A DNA stretch of 64,000 nt, taken from Pseudomonadales bacterium (GTDB lineage: Bacteria > Pseudomonadota > Gammaproteobacteria > Pseudomonadales > Halieaceae). The stretch covers positions 124,001 through 188,000 of the forward strand of contig JACKNN010000004.1 in NCBI GenBank assembly GCA_024234855.1, written 5' to 3'. This document shows, one piece after another, positions 32,898 through 41,918 of the stretch. The notes beneath the pieces were generated by a model. That model was not told where the DNA came from, did no database searches, and saw nothing but the letters and a program-made list of their open reading frames with translations. Numbering within the stretch: position 1 is the first letter of the stretch; every line of letters starts with the position of its first letter. The position numbers and the translations under genes are program-made.

Positions 32898-33557
32898 TTA
32901 ATTCGTCGTTACAGGAAGCCCATAGAGTTCAGCGAGGTCCACTTTCTCGAACTGTGCAAAAATCTCTTTGGCCAAAACGATGGCGTCCTTGCTGGTGCCA
33001 TTCGCCCAGAACTCGAATGTCAGGACGGTGGAGCCCCTGCGTGCATATCCGCTAAGCAAAACGTTCTCACCGCCCGGGTTCTTGTCACACTTCCAGGTAA
33101 AGTCGACATAGGTGACGTGGCCGTTTGGCAGTTGCTCATAGCGGGGTGTATCGAAGGTAGATCCTTTGATGTGGACTTTCAGTCGGTCGGACAGGGACTT
33201 CCCATCGGCCTCAAAATCCGGTGCATTCATCTGCTCCCACATGGCCAGTTGCTCCGGATCGGATTCCCATGCGTTATCCCCCTTGAGTTCAAGATTGAAA
33301 TCGGGGCCGACGGTGAAATCACAGGTTAACGCTCCGGGAAACCCTGCGTGAATTTGCGCGCCGATGACTTTCCCGAACTCGTGCTCCAGGATATCGAAGC
33401 TCTGCGTATCGCGCTTGAGCCCGGCAGGCAGCAGGGCCGCGACCGACGCCGGCACTTCCTTGCCCGCCCATGCCATCTGCGGCAGGCAGGTTATGGTCGC
33501 GGCCAGTAACAGTGCGCCGACGGTAGAAACTGACACGATTTTTTTAATCACTATCAT
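32898..33557 (-). CDS. Exported protein of unknown function
   Basis: A 219-residue protein with a clear signal peptide (IVSVSTVGALLLAATITCLP to AWA). The ATG at 33557 has GGAGGG upstream and is preferred over the in-frame upstream starts. The mature domain has no recognised motif; features are FDILEHEFGKVIGAQIHAGF, YVDFTWKCDKNPGGENV and SGYARRGSTVLTFEFWANG. Two cysteines (ALTCDFTVG, FTWKCDKN) could form a disulfide. Periplasmic location expected. Confidence 0.65.
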   Translation of the reverse strand: MIVIKKIVSVSTVGALLLAATITCLPQMAWAGKEVPASVAALLPAGLKRDTQSFDILEHEFGKVIGAQIHAGFPGALTCDFTVGPDFNLELKGDNAWESDPEQLAMWEQMNAPDFEADGKSLSDRLKVHIKGSTFDTPRYEQLPNGHVTYVDFTWKCDKNPGGENVLLSGYARRGSTVLTFEFWANGTSKDAIVLAKEIFAQFEKVDLAELYGLPVTTN

Positions 33558-33662
33558 GGTAACCCTCCAACTTTGCATATTTCCATTCGTTCTCACCGCT
33601 GGCGGATCTCGATGGATTATTACACCCCACCGCCCTGCCCGGCTCTCGCCCTCCACCCCGCT

Positions 33663-33827
33663 TCATGTACCCAGGGGTCTCAGGTCCCAGGTATCGCCGA
33701 TGGAGCGCACCCAAGACGACGCATCCGCCGACGACACGTTTACGGTAACGGCCCCCACGTGAGAGGAGGTAATAACTGCGATAAATGAAAGAATGACTAG
33801 TGAGACGTGCCTGAATACCCTGCCCAT
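33663..33827 (-). CDS. Candidate 54-residue secreted peptide
   Basis: A short frame with GGAGG a few nt upstream of the ATG. Residues 1-26 look like a signal peptide (HVSLVILSFIAVITSSHVGA) and the mature remainder has about 28 residues with three tryptophans (SSWVRSIGDTWDLRPLGT). It lies 105 nt upstream of the exported-protein gene on the same strand. The combination of ribosome site and signal peptide makes it more credible than other short frames here. Family unknown. Confidence 0.45.
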   Translation of the reverse strand: MGRVFRHVSLVILSFIAVITSSHVGAVTVNVSSADASSWVRSIGDTWDLRPLGT

Positions 33828-34503
33828 AACCGCCTCCAACTATTGACCGGCATTTCACAACCAACCTGAACGCGATGCTCAAGGAAGCCATTCTGTCTAG
33901 GTAAATGGTACCGTCTTATTAACCGGGTTTATTGTCCCGATACCACCTCGCGGATCATATTCCTGAGTTTCCGGAAAAGTAAATATGGCGCGATGTGGTA
34001 AATAATCCTCATTTAGAATCCTTGATCTGGATCAAAATCACTTAGCCGCAATGGCCGTTATCCGAAACAGAGCGGACCTCGCAGAAGTCCTTCAGTAGCC
34101 ACCGGGGCACTGACCGGCGATCCCGGAGAAACCCGAAAATAGGACACGCTAAAACTGAAGGAGCGGTCATGAAGCAGTGGAGTGATTGGTCACGTTGCCA
34201 CGGCATACGCAGTTGACTCCGTTTGGTGGAGTGGGGTGAACCATTCCATTAATTTCCGGCATTTGACATGTATAAGTCTCGAACGCTATATAGGATGTAT
34301 CAGTAAGAAGTAATCAATATTTCCGAAAATCCGGCCGCCATCTACACTTCCCAATCGCGAGCACCTGATAACACCACACCCGCAGCGATACGGGGCCGGA
34401 AAGCCACTGGTCTGTCGTCACGACAGATGGCAGGACTGCTTCTTCTGCTGGCCATTTTTTCTTTAAACTTAATAGTGGTACTTTGTACTACAAGGAAGAC
34501 GCA
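33828..34503. other. Long intergenic region with an FNR/Anr-type box
   Basis: About 675 nt without a normal-sized gene. It contains the perfect palindrome described at 34022-34035 and a 15-codon frame (34169-34216) with GAAGGAG upstream of its ATG that may be a leader peptide or chance. Confidence 0.4.
34022..34035. promoter_or_regulatory. Perfect FNR/Anr-type box
   Basis: TTGATCTGGATCAA matches the FNR/Anr consensus TTGAT-N4-ATCAA at all ten defined positions. It is 195 nt upstream of the small secreted peptide gene on the minus strand and about 470 nt upstream of the small gene at 34.5 kb on the plus strand, so the target is unclear. Confidence 0.5.
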
Positions 34504-34713
34504 ATGAAAAAAGTAATTTCTGGTATGAGCGTTGCAATGATAGCGATGGCCTTGTCCGCGCCTATTGCGACGGCCAACAATGGAGAAGATAACAGTGCCG
34601 CTAAGAGTTTAAACAGCTGGCCGGCTAAAATCTGTCAAGCGGCAGGGTTCGAACCCCAAGGGCAGTGCGTTAGTTTCCTGAGACAGCTTTTAAATACAAG
34701 TGGTAACGACTAG
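34504..34713 (+). CDS. Small secreted protein
   Basis: A 69-residue protein from the ATG at 34504, with AAGGA upstream. Signal peptide KVISGMSVAMIAMALSAP to ATA, then a short mature part with two cysteines (WPAKICQAAGFEPQGQCVSF) that could form a disulfide. It is followed immediately by a strong intrinsic terminator, so it is an independent transcription unit. The gene is AT-richer than its surroundings. No family recognised. Confidence 0.65.
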   Translation: MKKVISGMSVAMIAMALSAPIATANNGEDNSAAKSLNSWPAKICQAAGFEPQGQCVSFLRQLLNTSGND

Positions 34714-34724
34714 TCCTTCATACA

Positions 34725-34774
34725 AAAACTGCCACGGAATTTCGAATTTTGTGGCAGTTGTTTTATAATTTTTT
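34725..34774 (+). terminator. Intrinsic terminator of the small secreted-protein gene
   Basis: Arms AACTGCCAC (34727-34735) and GTGGCAGTT (34751-34759) with a T-rich tail, directly after the stop codon at 34713. Confidence 0.85.
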
Positions 34775-34906
34775 ATCTGCCGGCGAATCTGGTAGCGAGT
34801 GCCGACAGGCACTACTTTTCGAGCCCGCTATCAAAGCCGCCTAAAGAGATTGTGAGTACCAAGAGATGCCCAAACAGCACCGCTCGTTGAAAATACAGCT
34901 TGGCTG

Positions 34907-36877
34907 CTAATCAGTGGCCAGCGCCACCACCGGATCCAGCCTCGCCGCATTTCTCGCTGGTGCGAACCCGAAAACCAAGCCGGTTGCCACAGCGCAGGAA
35001 AACGCGATCAGCGCAGGAAAACCGATAAAGGCCATAGGCAATATGGGGAAGACGGCTCCCAGCAGGCAACCCACACTCATACCAAAGATAACGCCGATAA
35101 CCCCACCCAACCCTGAAACAACAATCGACTCCACCAGAAACTGGACCATGATGTCGCTTTGCCGCGCGCCCGTGGCCATGCGGATGCCGATTTCCCGGGT
35201 GCGCTCGGTCACCGAGACCAGCATAATGTTCATGATGCCAATGCCACCGACGAGCAGTGAGATACCACCAATGGCGCCCAGGATCAATGTCGTAACCGAC
35301 ATAGCTCGATCCATGTTTTCCAGCATCTCTGTGCTGTTGCTGATCTCGAAATCAACCGTACCGTGCCGGTGCTTCAGCATCGCGCGAAGTTCGTCCTCTG
35401 TTTGGCTGAGATAGTCGGAGGTTTCGGTCAGTACGGTCAAACCGCTAAGGGAAGCTGCGCCGAACAGTCGCATGGCTCCCGTCTTGAGCGGAACCAGGAT
35501 TACATCATCCTGGTCGTAACCTGAATAGACGGAGTTGCCTTTCTTCACCATGGTACCAATCACCAGAAACGGTACTTTCTCGATCAGGATATATTCGCCC
35601 AGGGGGTCGACACCGTCACCGAACAGTTTCGTTACTGCCGCTGCCCCCAATACCGCCAATGGTGCATAGTATTCGCTGTCATCTCTGGTAAAAAAGGTAC
35701 CGCTGGCGAGTTTCCATACTCGAGCCGATGGATACTCAGCAGCAACTGCGGTGACGGTCATTTGGTAGTCTGCGCTGCCATAGCGCACCGTTGCCGGGTT
35801 GGATAGCTCAGGCAAAACCGCCTGCACGTTGGGTACCTGGCCGATAGCATCGGAATCTTCAAAGGTCAGCCTGGCGGCGGGAAACTCCTCATTGTCAACC
35901 CACACCACCAGAGTGTTTGCCCCTAATGCATCGATTTTTGATACCAGGCGCGCCCGCGCACCTTCTCCGATGGCCAGCATGATGATAACCGAGGCGACAC
36001 CAATAACCACGCCAAGCAAGGTGAGCCCGGTTCTGAAAAGATTGGCCCTCAGCGAGCGAAACGCAATTCGGGAAGCCTCCCAGATATTAGTCGTGGACGT
36101 GTTCGACTTGCCTTGGGAAATTCGCGCTGACAATTCTTGCAGCGTATCCGAACCTGCCCGAGACAGGGTCTGACAGTGGCCTGAGTCATGCACGATTTTT
36201 CCATCCAGCAAGTCAATCCTGCGGTCCGCGTATCCAGCCACACTCGGGTCGTGTGTGTTGACAATCACGGTGTGACCCTGCCGGGCCAGACTTACCAGGA
36301 TGTTGAGCAGTTCCGTTCCGCTGTGGGAATCCAGCGCGCCTGTGGGCTCATCAGCAAGCAATATTTGCCCGCCATTCATTAGCGCTCGCGCCACAGAAAC
36401 TCGCTGCTGCTGCCCCCCCGAGAGCTGGCTGGGACGGTGCTCACATCTGTCCGCGAGTCCCAGATCGGTAAGGAGTCGGCGTGCGCGTTCCAGACGCTGA
36501 CCGGGTCTTTTGCCCGCGTAGACCGCCGGTATCATCACGTTTTCCAATGCCGTCGCTGTGCCCAGCAGGTTATAGCTCTGGAAAATGAACCCAAATACCT
36601 CACGGCGGAGCCACGCGAGCCCATCGCTGTCAAAACTTGTGACTTCCCGGCCACACAACGTATAGGTTCCTGTGGATGGTTGGTCAAGACATCCAAGCAG
36701 GTTCATAAGCGTTGTTTTTCCGGAACCGGAGGGTCCCATAATGGCTACAAACTCACCTGAGTAGAGTTCGAAAGACACTTCCCTCAATGCAACAACCTCG
36801 ATTCCACCCGCAGTGATAAAGTTACGCGATACGTCCCGGAATTCAATCAAGGGGAGGGTGCAATCAGCTTCAATCAT
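34907..36877 (-). CDS. macB: MacB-like ABC transporter (ATPase-permease fusion)
   Basis: A 656-residue protein with an N-terminal ABC ATPase and C-terminal permease, as in MacB. Walker A is GPSGSGKTT, the Q-loop IFQSYNL, the signature LSGGQQQRVSVARAL, Walker B ILLADEPTGALD and the H-loop NTHD. The permease part has one span near residue 280 (LTLLGVVIGVASVIIMLAIG), a large periplasmic domain and three C-terminal spans with ATGARQSDI. The ATG at 36877 overlaps the end of the adaptor gene by 8 nt. It works with the MacA-like adaptor and an outer-membrane TolC-type channel (not in this window) to export a peptide, lipid or drug. Confidence 0.93.
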   Translation of the reverse strand: MIEADCTLPLIEFRDVSRNFITAGGIEVVALREVSFELYSGEFVAIMGPSGSGKTTLMNLLGCLDQPSTGTYTLCGREVTSFDSDGLAWLRREVFGFIFQSYNLLGTATALENVMIPAVYAGKRPGQRLERARRLLTDLGLADRCEHRPSQLSGGQQQRVSVARALMNGGQILLADEPTGALDSHSGTELLNILVSLARQGHTVIVNTHDPSVAGYADRRIDLLDGKIVHDSGHCQTLSRAGSDTLQELSARISQGKSNTSTTNIWEASRIAFRSLRANLFRTGLTLLGVVIGVASVIIMLAIGEGARARLVSKIDALGANTLVVWVDNEEFPAARLTFEDSDAIGQVPNVQAVLPELSNPATVRYGSADYQMTVTAVAAEYPSARVWKLASGTFFTRDDSEYYAPLAVLGAAAVTKLFGDGVDPLGEYILIEKVPFLVIGTMVKKGNSVYSGYDQDDVILVPLKTGAMRLFGAASLSGLTVLTETSDYLSQTEDELRAMLKHRHGTVDFEISNSTEMLENMDRAMSVTTLILGAIGGISLLVGGIGIMNIMLVSVTERTREIGIRMATGARQSDIMVQFLVESIVVSGLGGVIGVIFGMSVGCLLGAVFPILPMAFIGFPALIAFSCAVATGLVFGFAPARNAARLDPVVALATD

Positions 36878-38048
36878 CGGGGCCGCCCACGACGATTTGA
36901 TCACCCTCCTCCAGCCCGGAACGAATCTCGGCGACAACTCGAGTCGTAAGCCCTAGTTGCACCCTGCGCGGTTCGGTTTTGCGATCGGCAACTATAAGCT
37001 GTACCACCGCCGAATCTTGCACTCGATTCTGTAGGGCTGCCATTGGCACCTTCAAAACACCATTGGCAGAGGCAGTGATAAAAAACACCTGCGCAGTCAT
37101 GTCGGGCAGGAGAGCTCGATTATCATTGTCGACGGTAAATAGTACCGGATAGAGCACCACATTATTTTCGACACTGGGTGTAGGAAGAATTTGTTCCACT
37201 TTACCTGGCCAGCGACGCCCGCGCCCTCCCAGAGTGGTAAAGTACACGGGTGTACCGGGTTGTAGCCTGCCAACATCCGCTTCCGAGACCTCTGCCCGCA
37301 CTGTCATCCTCGAAAGATCCGCAATTCTCAATATTGTGGGTACCTGTTGGGTCGCGTTGAGCGTCTGACCTTCAGTCATGGTGATGGAGACCACCGTGCC
37401 GCTTTCGGGGGCGTATATTTTACTGTAGCCAAGCTGCGCCTCGTCGCTGGCCAGGCTGGCCTTACTCCGGACGATTTGCGACTGAAGTTCCACCAGGCTT
37501 GAAGTGGCCGCTGCGAGGGTGTTGACTGCAACGTCGTAATCCGCCTGACTGGATGCCCCCTGGTCCTTCAATTTTTCTTTGCGTGCAATGTCTGATCTGG
37601 CGAGCGTTAGAGCGGCCTCCCTGGCTGACAACTGCGCTTCTTCTGCCCTGATACTGGCCCGGCTTGCTTCTACCCGATTAGCTTGTACAGAAGCGTCGAT
37701 TTCAGCGAGCAACTGACCTTTTTCGACCGTTTGCCCCACGACCACATGCAGCGCTTGTAACTGGCCGGAGACCTGGGCTCCAACATCAACGTAGGAAACG
37801 GGTTCCACTCGGCCCGCTGCAGGTACCAACTCTTCGATATTGCCACGCTCGACCGTCGCCCGGATGAGCTTTGTATCCTCGGCAGGTTCGCCAGCGCTGT
37901 ACCAGCGAACAAACGCCAGAGTAAACACCAGGGTGATAAAAGTAGTGGTCCATGGGTGATTTCGGAACCAATTTCTCGACCTGGATATACGATTCTGAGA
38001 ACCCGCTCCATTGCTATCTTGTGATGTCACAACCTCGCTCCAGGTCAT
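36870..38048 (-). CDS. macA: MacA-like periplasmic adaptor (membrane fusion protein)
   Basis: An approximately 392-residue HlyD/MacA-family adaptor. A single N-terminal membrane span (TTFITLVFTLAFVRWYS) is followed by the lipoyl halves (VDVGAQVSGQLQALHVVVGQ and YAPESGTVVSITMTEGQTL), a coiled-coil hairpin of about 100 residues (RASIRAEEAQLSAREAALTL) and a beta-barrel/MP domain with RMTVRAEVSEADVGRLQPG. The ATG at 38048 is my choice although its Shine-Dalgarno is very close. An upstream GTG at 38165 in the same frame is possible. It is translationally coupled to macB. Confidence 0.88.
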   Translation of the reverse strand: MTWSEVVTSQDSNGAGSQNRISRSRNWFRNHPWTTTFITLVFTLAFVRWYSAGEPAEDTKLIRATVERGNIEELVPAAGRVEPVSYVDVGAQVSGQLQALHVVVGQTVEKGQLLAEIDASVQANRVEASRASIRAEEAQLSAREAALTLARSDIARKEKLKDQGASSQADYDVAVNTLAAATSSLVELQSQIVRSKASLASDEAQLGYSKIYAPESGTVVSITMTEGQTLNATQQVPTILRIADLSRMTVRAEVSEADVGRLQPGTPVYFTTLGGRGRRWPGKVEQILPTPSVENNVVLYPVLFTVDNDNRALLPDMTAQVFFITASANGVLKVPMAALQNRVQDSAVVQLIVADRKTEPRRVQLGLTTRVVAEIRSGLEEGDQIVVGGPDD

Positions 38049-38274
38049 GTCCTTTTCAAGGACGGTTCTGCCAGCAATCTGACAAGGATAGTCGGTTTTC
38101 CAGGTTTTTTCCGGGGTCACCCAACTCTTATTCTGTCCCTGCTGCGCCTGCCCCGAATGGTCCACGGCAAGACCTGTCGCATTTGACCGGAACTGGTCTA
38201 ATGGGCATTCCTCTACTACTTTTATGGGTTATCTGCCCGCACAGGGATTTATCGGCAGGCACGGCGGAGCCAAG

Positions 38275-38589
38275 ATGACTGAAGCCAGGCATTACCTCAC
38301 TCTGACCGAGGTCACCGAGCACGCGCACCTGAGCGCCGAGACCGTCATCGCCATTGTCGACTGCGGCATTATCGAGCCGCAGGGTGACCAGCCCCAGCAG
38401 TGGTTATTCGAGCCGCAAATGGTGCAGGTGATAAAACGTGCCTCCCGGCTCCAGCGCGACCTGGCGCTGGACTGGCCGGCGATCGCTGTTGCGCTGGACC
38501 TGATGGATGACCTGCAGCAGCTGCGGCGGGAAAACCAGCGCCTGCGGCAAATTCTGGCGGTGCTCGCAGACGGGAAGTTCGGCGACTGA
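38275..38589 (+). CDS. cbpM: CbpM-like chaperone modulator
   Basis: A 104-residue MerR-like helix-turn-helix protein of the CbpM family (YLTLTEVTEHAHLSAETVIA, GIIEPQGDQPQQWLFEPQMV, WPAIAVALDLMDDLQQLRRE). CbpM inhibits the DnaJ-like co-chaperone CbpA and is normally encoded directly after cbpA. Here no cbpA is present on either side, so it is an orphan. The ATG at 38275 follows GGAG; the frame begins further upstream at 38224. Confidence 0.8.
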   Translation: MTEARHYLTLTEVTEHAHLSAETVIAIVDCGIIEPQGDQPQQWLFEPQMVQVIKRASRLQRDLALDWPAIAVALDLMDDLQQLRRENQRLRQILAVLADGKFGD

Positions 38590-38614
38590 GCCGTGTAAGG
38601 TAGCGCATTACAGG

Positions 38615-38643
38615 CAAAAAAAAGCCCCCGGCTATCGGGGGCT
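38615..38643 (-). terminator. Intrinsic terminator of the PEP-CTERM-like gene
   Basis: On the minus strand, arms AGCCCCCG and CGGGGGCT with a five-base loop are followed by eight T. It lies 39 nt after the stop codon of the PEP-CTERM-like gene and may also stop cbpM transcripts. Confidence 0.88.
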
Positions 38644-38681
38644 CATTCGGTGGCACATTCCTGACAAACGCAATGCCCCGG

Positions 38682-39479
38682 CTATGCCGCTCTGCTTTGG
38701 CGCCGGTTCCGCCGGTTGGCACCCAGACCCAGCAAACCGAGTCCCATCAGGGCCAGGGTAGAACTGACCGGGACCGGGTTACCGGGATCGGGATCAACCT
38801 GCTCCAGGGTGCCGATCGTGAAGTTATCAAACGCGAATACATCACCTTCACCCGTACTGGTCAAAAAGGAGACGGAAGTGAACAGTTCCGACGGATTCTG
38901 CGCAATGATACCGTAAAACAATACCGAACCATCGGTTGAGGCACCAGATCCGATTGTGTTGTTAACTGTCAGCAGGTCCCCGTTTGACAGCGAGAGTTGA
39001 AGCTGCCCGCCGAAATCGCCGATATCGATGCCGAAGAAGCCCAGTGCTGCGATAGTCTCGCTAAAGTCAATATCAAAATCGCCCGAAACACCGGCGTCCA
39101 CTTCCCAGAACTTGGAACTTGACGCAGAGGGAATGCTGTAGCGACCAACCCCGTTCGTGGTTCCGGGCGTCACTGCCGAAACGACACCGCTGCCGCCGGT
39201 CAGCGTCGCCGTACCCGCGCCAGGGAACGTCAGGGGCAGGGGCGCCGACGCACCCGTGGCCTGACTTTCGAAGGTTTCAGTGCCCACGCCTATCAAATTT
39301 GCCAGGAAGTTATTTGAGGCTGTGGTCGAGTTGGGCGTGCTCGCCAACGGAACCGCACCTGAGTTATTGAGATCCTCTCCAAAAAAAATGAGGTAGGCAT
39401 TTGCAGCCGGAGCAGACAGCATCGCAACGCTGGCCAATGCCCCCAGGAAACTGATTTTTTTCTTCATATTGACACTCAT
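38682..39479 (-). CDS. Secreted protein with variant PEP-CTERM sorting signal
   Basis: A 265-residue exported protein: signal peptide (SFLGALASVAMLSAPAANA), a glycine/serine-rich beta domain (FDIDFSETIAALGFFGIDIG, VFAFDNFTIGTL) and a C-terminal tripartite tail of motif, hydrophobic helix and arginine cluster. The motif reads VPVSSTLALMGLGLL rather than VPEPSTLALLGLGLL, so the Pro-Glu-Pro is replaced by Pro-Val-Ser. PEP-CTERM-like tails direct processing by exosortase and attachment at the outer membrane, commonly alongside exopolysaccharide genes. The adjacent glycosyltransferase cluster is consistent, though no exosortase is visible here. The ATG at 39479 has GGAGAG upstream. Confidence 0.75.
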   Translation of the reverse strand: MSVNMKKKISFLGALASVAMLSAPAANAYLIFFGEDLNNSGAVPLASTPNSTTASNNFLANLIGVGTETFESQATGASAPLPLTFPGAGTATLTGGSGVVSAVTPGTTNGVGRYSIPSASSSKFWEVDAGVSGDFDIDFSETIAALGFFGIDIGDFGGQLQLSLSNGDLLTVNNTIGSGASTDGSVLFYGIIAQNPSELFTSVSFLTSTGEGDVFAFDNFTIGTLEQVDPDPGNPVPVSSTLALMGLGLLGLGANRRNRRQSRAA

Positions 39480-39825
39480 AATGGAACTCTCCGCAAAAAT
39501 AAAACTACTGGTATACCGCTTGATCACCTGACGCTATGTAGACAAGCATAAAACGGGCCAACTTTACGAAATATATTTATGTCTTTGTTTTTTAAAGGAA
39601 ATATATAAAGCTGGAACAATTGTGCTGGGCCGGTCAGGGCATCAGTGTAAGATTTCCTGACACCCGCGGGAACGCACTGCGGAGGGTTCGCGAAATCAGT
39701 ATCCGGGTATATGAGCCAATTTAGCGCCCGCGGTAATGCTCCCGCGCCCCGGGGACAAAAAAATTGACCCACCAAACTATATTCATTAATTTGGTCCGCC
39801 ACTGCTAAATGGCGCCAATCGTCCC
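39480..39825. other. Intergenic region between divergent PEP-CTERM-like and glycosyltransferase genes
   Basis: About 345 nt, AT-rich in its left part. It presumably contains two divergent promoters. A TTGACC near 39764 with weak -10 candidates faces the glycosyltransferase gene; none is convincing. Confidence 0.3.
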
Positions 39826-41835
39826 ATGTCTCTCAACGTAAAAAGAACCCTCCTCAAAGCGAAAAGCCTCGCGAAGCAGGGAGACAAACACGCCGCCGCG
39901 GCGCTTTATAACGCTATCCTCGACAAGTTCCCCGCCAACAGGCAGGCCGCCCAGGGCCTGGCATCCCTGCAGCGGGCGCAGCCGGCCAGCACCCAGGCCT
40001 CAAAACAGGCCTTTATTGAGAACATGCAAAGCCTGGTCAGCTTGTTCAATGAAGGTCACCTGCAGCAGGCCTTGAGTGCGGGACAGGCCCTGGCCCGCCA
40101 GTACCCGGATGAGCCGCTTATCCACAATGTGCTCGGCGCTGCGAACAAGAGTCTGCGCCATTATGACGCCGCGATTGCCAGCCTCACCGAAGCCATCCGG
40201 CTCAAGCCCGATTACGCTGAAGCCTACAGCAATCTGGGCGCCGCCTTTCACGACATCGGGAGGTACGAGGAGGCCGTTACCCACTATCGCAAGGCAGCCC
40301 GGTACGATCCGTATTTTTTCGAGGCGTACAACAACCTCGGCAACGTGCTGATGGATTCAAACAGACCGAAGGAGGCTGTTTCGAGTTACCAAAAAGCGCT
40401 TGAGCTCAGGCCTGATTCCGCGGAAACACTGTCCAATATGCTGTTCCAGTTGGCCCAGATCTGCGACTGGAACACCATTGAATCGCTTGCATCGCGCATT
40501 CCGGCTCTTGGCGTATCGGGCGATAAGGTGCATCCCTTTGCGCTGCTCCACAGTGAAGACAATCCCGCGCGCCATCGCCTGCGTTCGGAACTGTATGTAA
40601 GGCAGAAGTTCCAGCGGCACGAAGCATCCGGCATCATCCGCCCGGAGGTAAAGCCATCACGGCTGCGAATTGGCTATTTTTCCGCCGACTTTCATAATCA
40701 CGCCACCATGTACCTGATGGCGAAGCTGTTTGAATGCCACGACCGCTCCCGGTATGTCATTCATGCCTATTCCTACGGCATGGGCAGCGATGATGGGATG
40801 CGCAATCGTTTGCTGGAGGCGGTAGACGAGTTTCACGACGTGCGCTCGTTGTCAGACAGCGATATTGCCGGGCTTGCCCGCTCGCATGACATTGACATTG
40901 CCGTTGACCTGAAGGGCCATACGCAGCACGCTCGCATGGGCATCTTCTCCTACCGGGCAGCCCCTGTTCAGGTCAGTTACCTTGGTTATCCTGGCACTAC
41001 CGGAGCACCTTTCATCGACTACCTGGTTGCAGACCCGCTGGTTCTGCCGCCGGAAAGCAAAGACCATTACTGCGAAGAAATCATCTTCCTGCCACACAGT
41101 TACCAGGTTAACGATGATACACGACAGATCTCCGGGACAGTCCCGTCCCGGAAAGACGAGGGCCTGCCAGAGCAGGGATTGGTATTTTGCTGCTTTAATA
41201 ATAATTTCAAGATCGGACCACGCGAATTCGACATCTGGATGCGCTTGCTGCTACAGGTCGAAGACAGCGTGCTCTGGTTATTGAGATCCAATACCGAGGC
41301 GGAGGACAACCTGCGAGAGCAGGCACAGATTCGCGGCATCGACCCGGATCGCATCGTCTTCGCCGACAGACGGGAGCATTCGGAGCACCTTGCCAGGCAC
41401 CAGCTCGCGGACCTGTTTCTGGATACCTTCAATTACAACGCCCACACCACGGCAAGCGACGCGCTCTGGGCGGGCCTTCCGGTTATTACGCTTGCAGGGC
41501 AAGGCTTTGCTGCCCGGGTGGCGACCAGCCTGCTGGGCGCCATTGACCTCCGGGAGTTGATTACCCGCTCCGCGAGCGAGTATGAGCAGCTCGCACTGGC
41601 TCTGGCACTGGACCCTGCGCGTTTGACCTCGCTTAAGTCAAAGCTTGCCAGGAACCGGCTCACCACCCCCCTGTTCGACACGGGACTTTTCGCCAGGCAT
41701 ATCGAAAATGCCTACGAGCAGGCTTACCAGAAATATTTTGACAACACCGCGCCCGATACGATAGTTGTCACACCCTGGCACATGGCAATCGTGGCTGGTT
41801 CTGCTACTATCGGCAGTCACAACGAGGGACAATAA
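39826..41835 (+). CDS. TPR protein with SPINDLY/OGT-type glycosyltransferase domain
   Basis: A 669-residue cytoplasmic protein. Residues about 1-215 contain tetratricopeptide repeats (ALYNAILDKFPANRQAAQGL, AIASLTEAIRLKPDYAEAYS, AVTHYRKAARYDPYFFEAYN, AVSSYQKALELRPDSAETLS). From about 285 on comes an OGT-like domain: LRIGYFSADFHNHATMYL, DIAVDLKGHTQHARMGIFSY, PVQVSYLGYPGTTG, FCCFNNNFKIGP, DLFLDTFNYNAHTTASDALW and LPVITLAGQGFAARVATSLL. These are the conserved blocks of bacterial O-GlcNAc-transferase relatives. It likely transfers a sugar to protein or to a glycan precursor. It begins a three-gene plus-strand cluster with two membrane proteins. Confidence 0.9.
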   Translation: MSLNVKRTLLKAKSLAKQGDKHAAAALYNAILDKFPANRQAAQGLASLQRAQPASTQASKQAFIENMQSLVSLFNEGHLQQALSAGQALARQYPDEPLIHNVLGAANKSLRHYDAAIASLTEAIRLKPDYAEAYSNLGAAFHDIGRYEEAVTHYRKAARYDPYFFEAYNNLGNVLMDSNRPKEAVSSYQKALELRPDSAETLSNMLFQLAQICDWNTIESLASRIPALGVSGDKVHPFALLHSEDNPARHRLRSELYVRQKFQRHEASGIIRPEVKPSRLRIGYFSADFHNHATMYLMAKLFECHDRSRYVIHAYSYGMGSDDGMRNRLLEAVDEFHDVRSLSDSDIAGLARSHDIDIAVDLKGHTQHARMGIFSYRAAPVQVSYLGYPGTTGAPFIDYLVADPLVLPPESKDHYCEEIIFLPHSYQVNDDTRQISGTVPSRKDEGLPEQGLVFCCFNNNFKIGPREFDIWMRLLLQVEDSVLWLLRSNTEAEDNLREQAQIRGIDPDRIVFADRREHSEHLARHQLADLFLDTFNYNAHTTASDALWAGLPVITLAGQGFAARVATSLLGAIDLRELITRSASEYEQLALALALDPARLTSLKSKLARNRLTTPLFDTGLFARHIENAYEQAYQKYFDNTAPDTIVVTPWHMAIVAGSATIGSHNEGQ

Positions 41836-41918
41836 AGCAGGATAAGGCCATCCTATTTTCAGCGCAAAAAGCAGGCCGGAAGCGCAGGCCCTGCCTGTCG
41901 ATAATCGCCATTTTCATT

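Noticed and set aside
34169..34216. 15-codon frame with GAAGGAG before its ATG
   Set aside because: Too short to support as a gene; kept only as a possible leader peptide.
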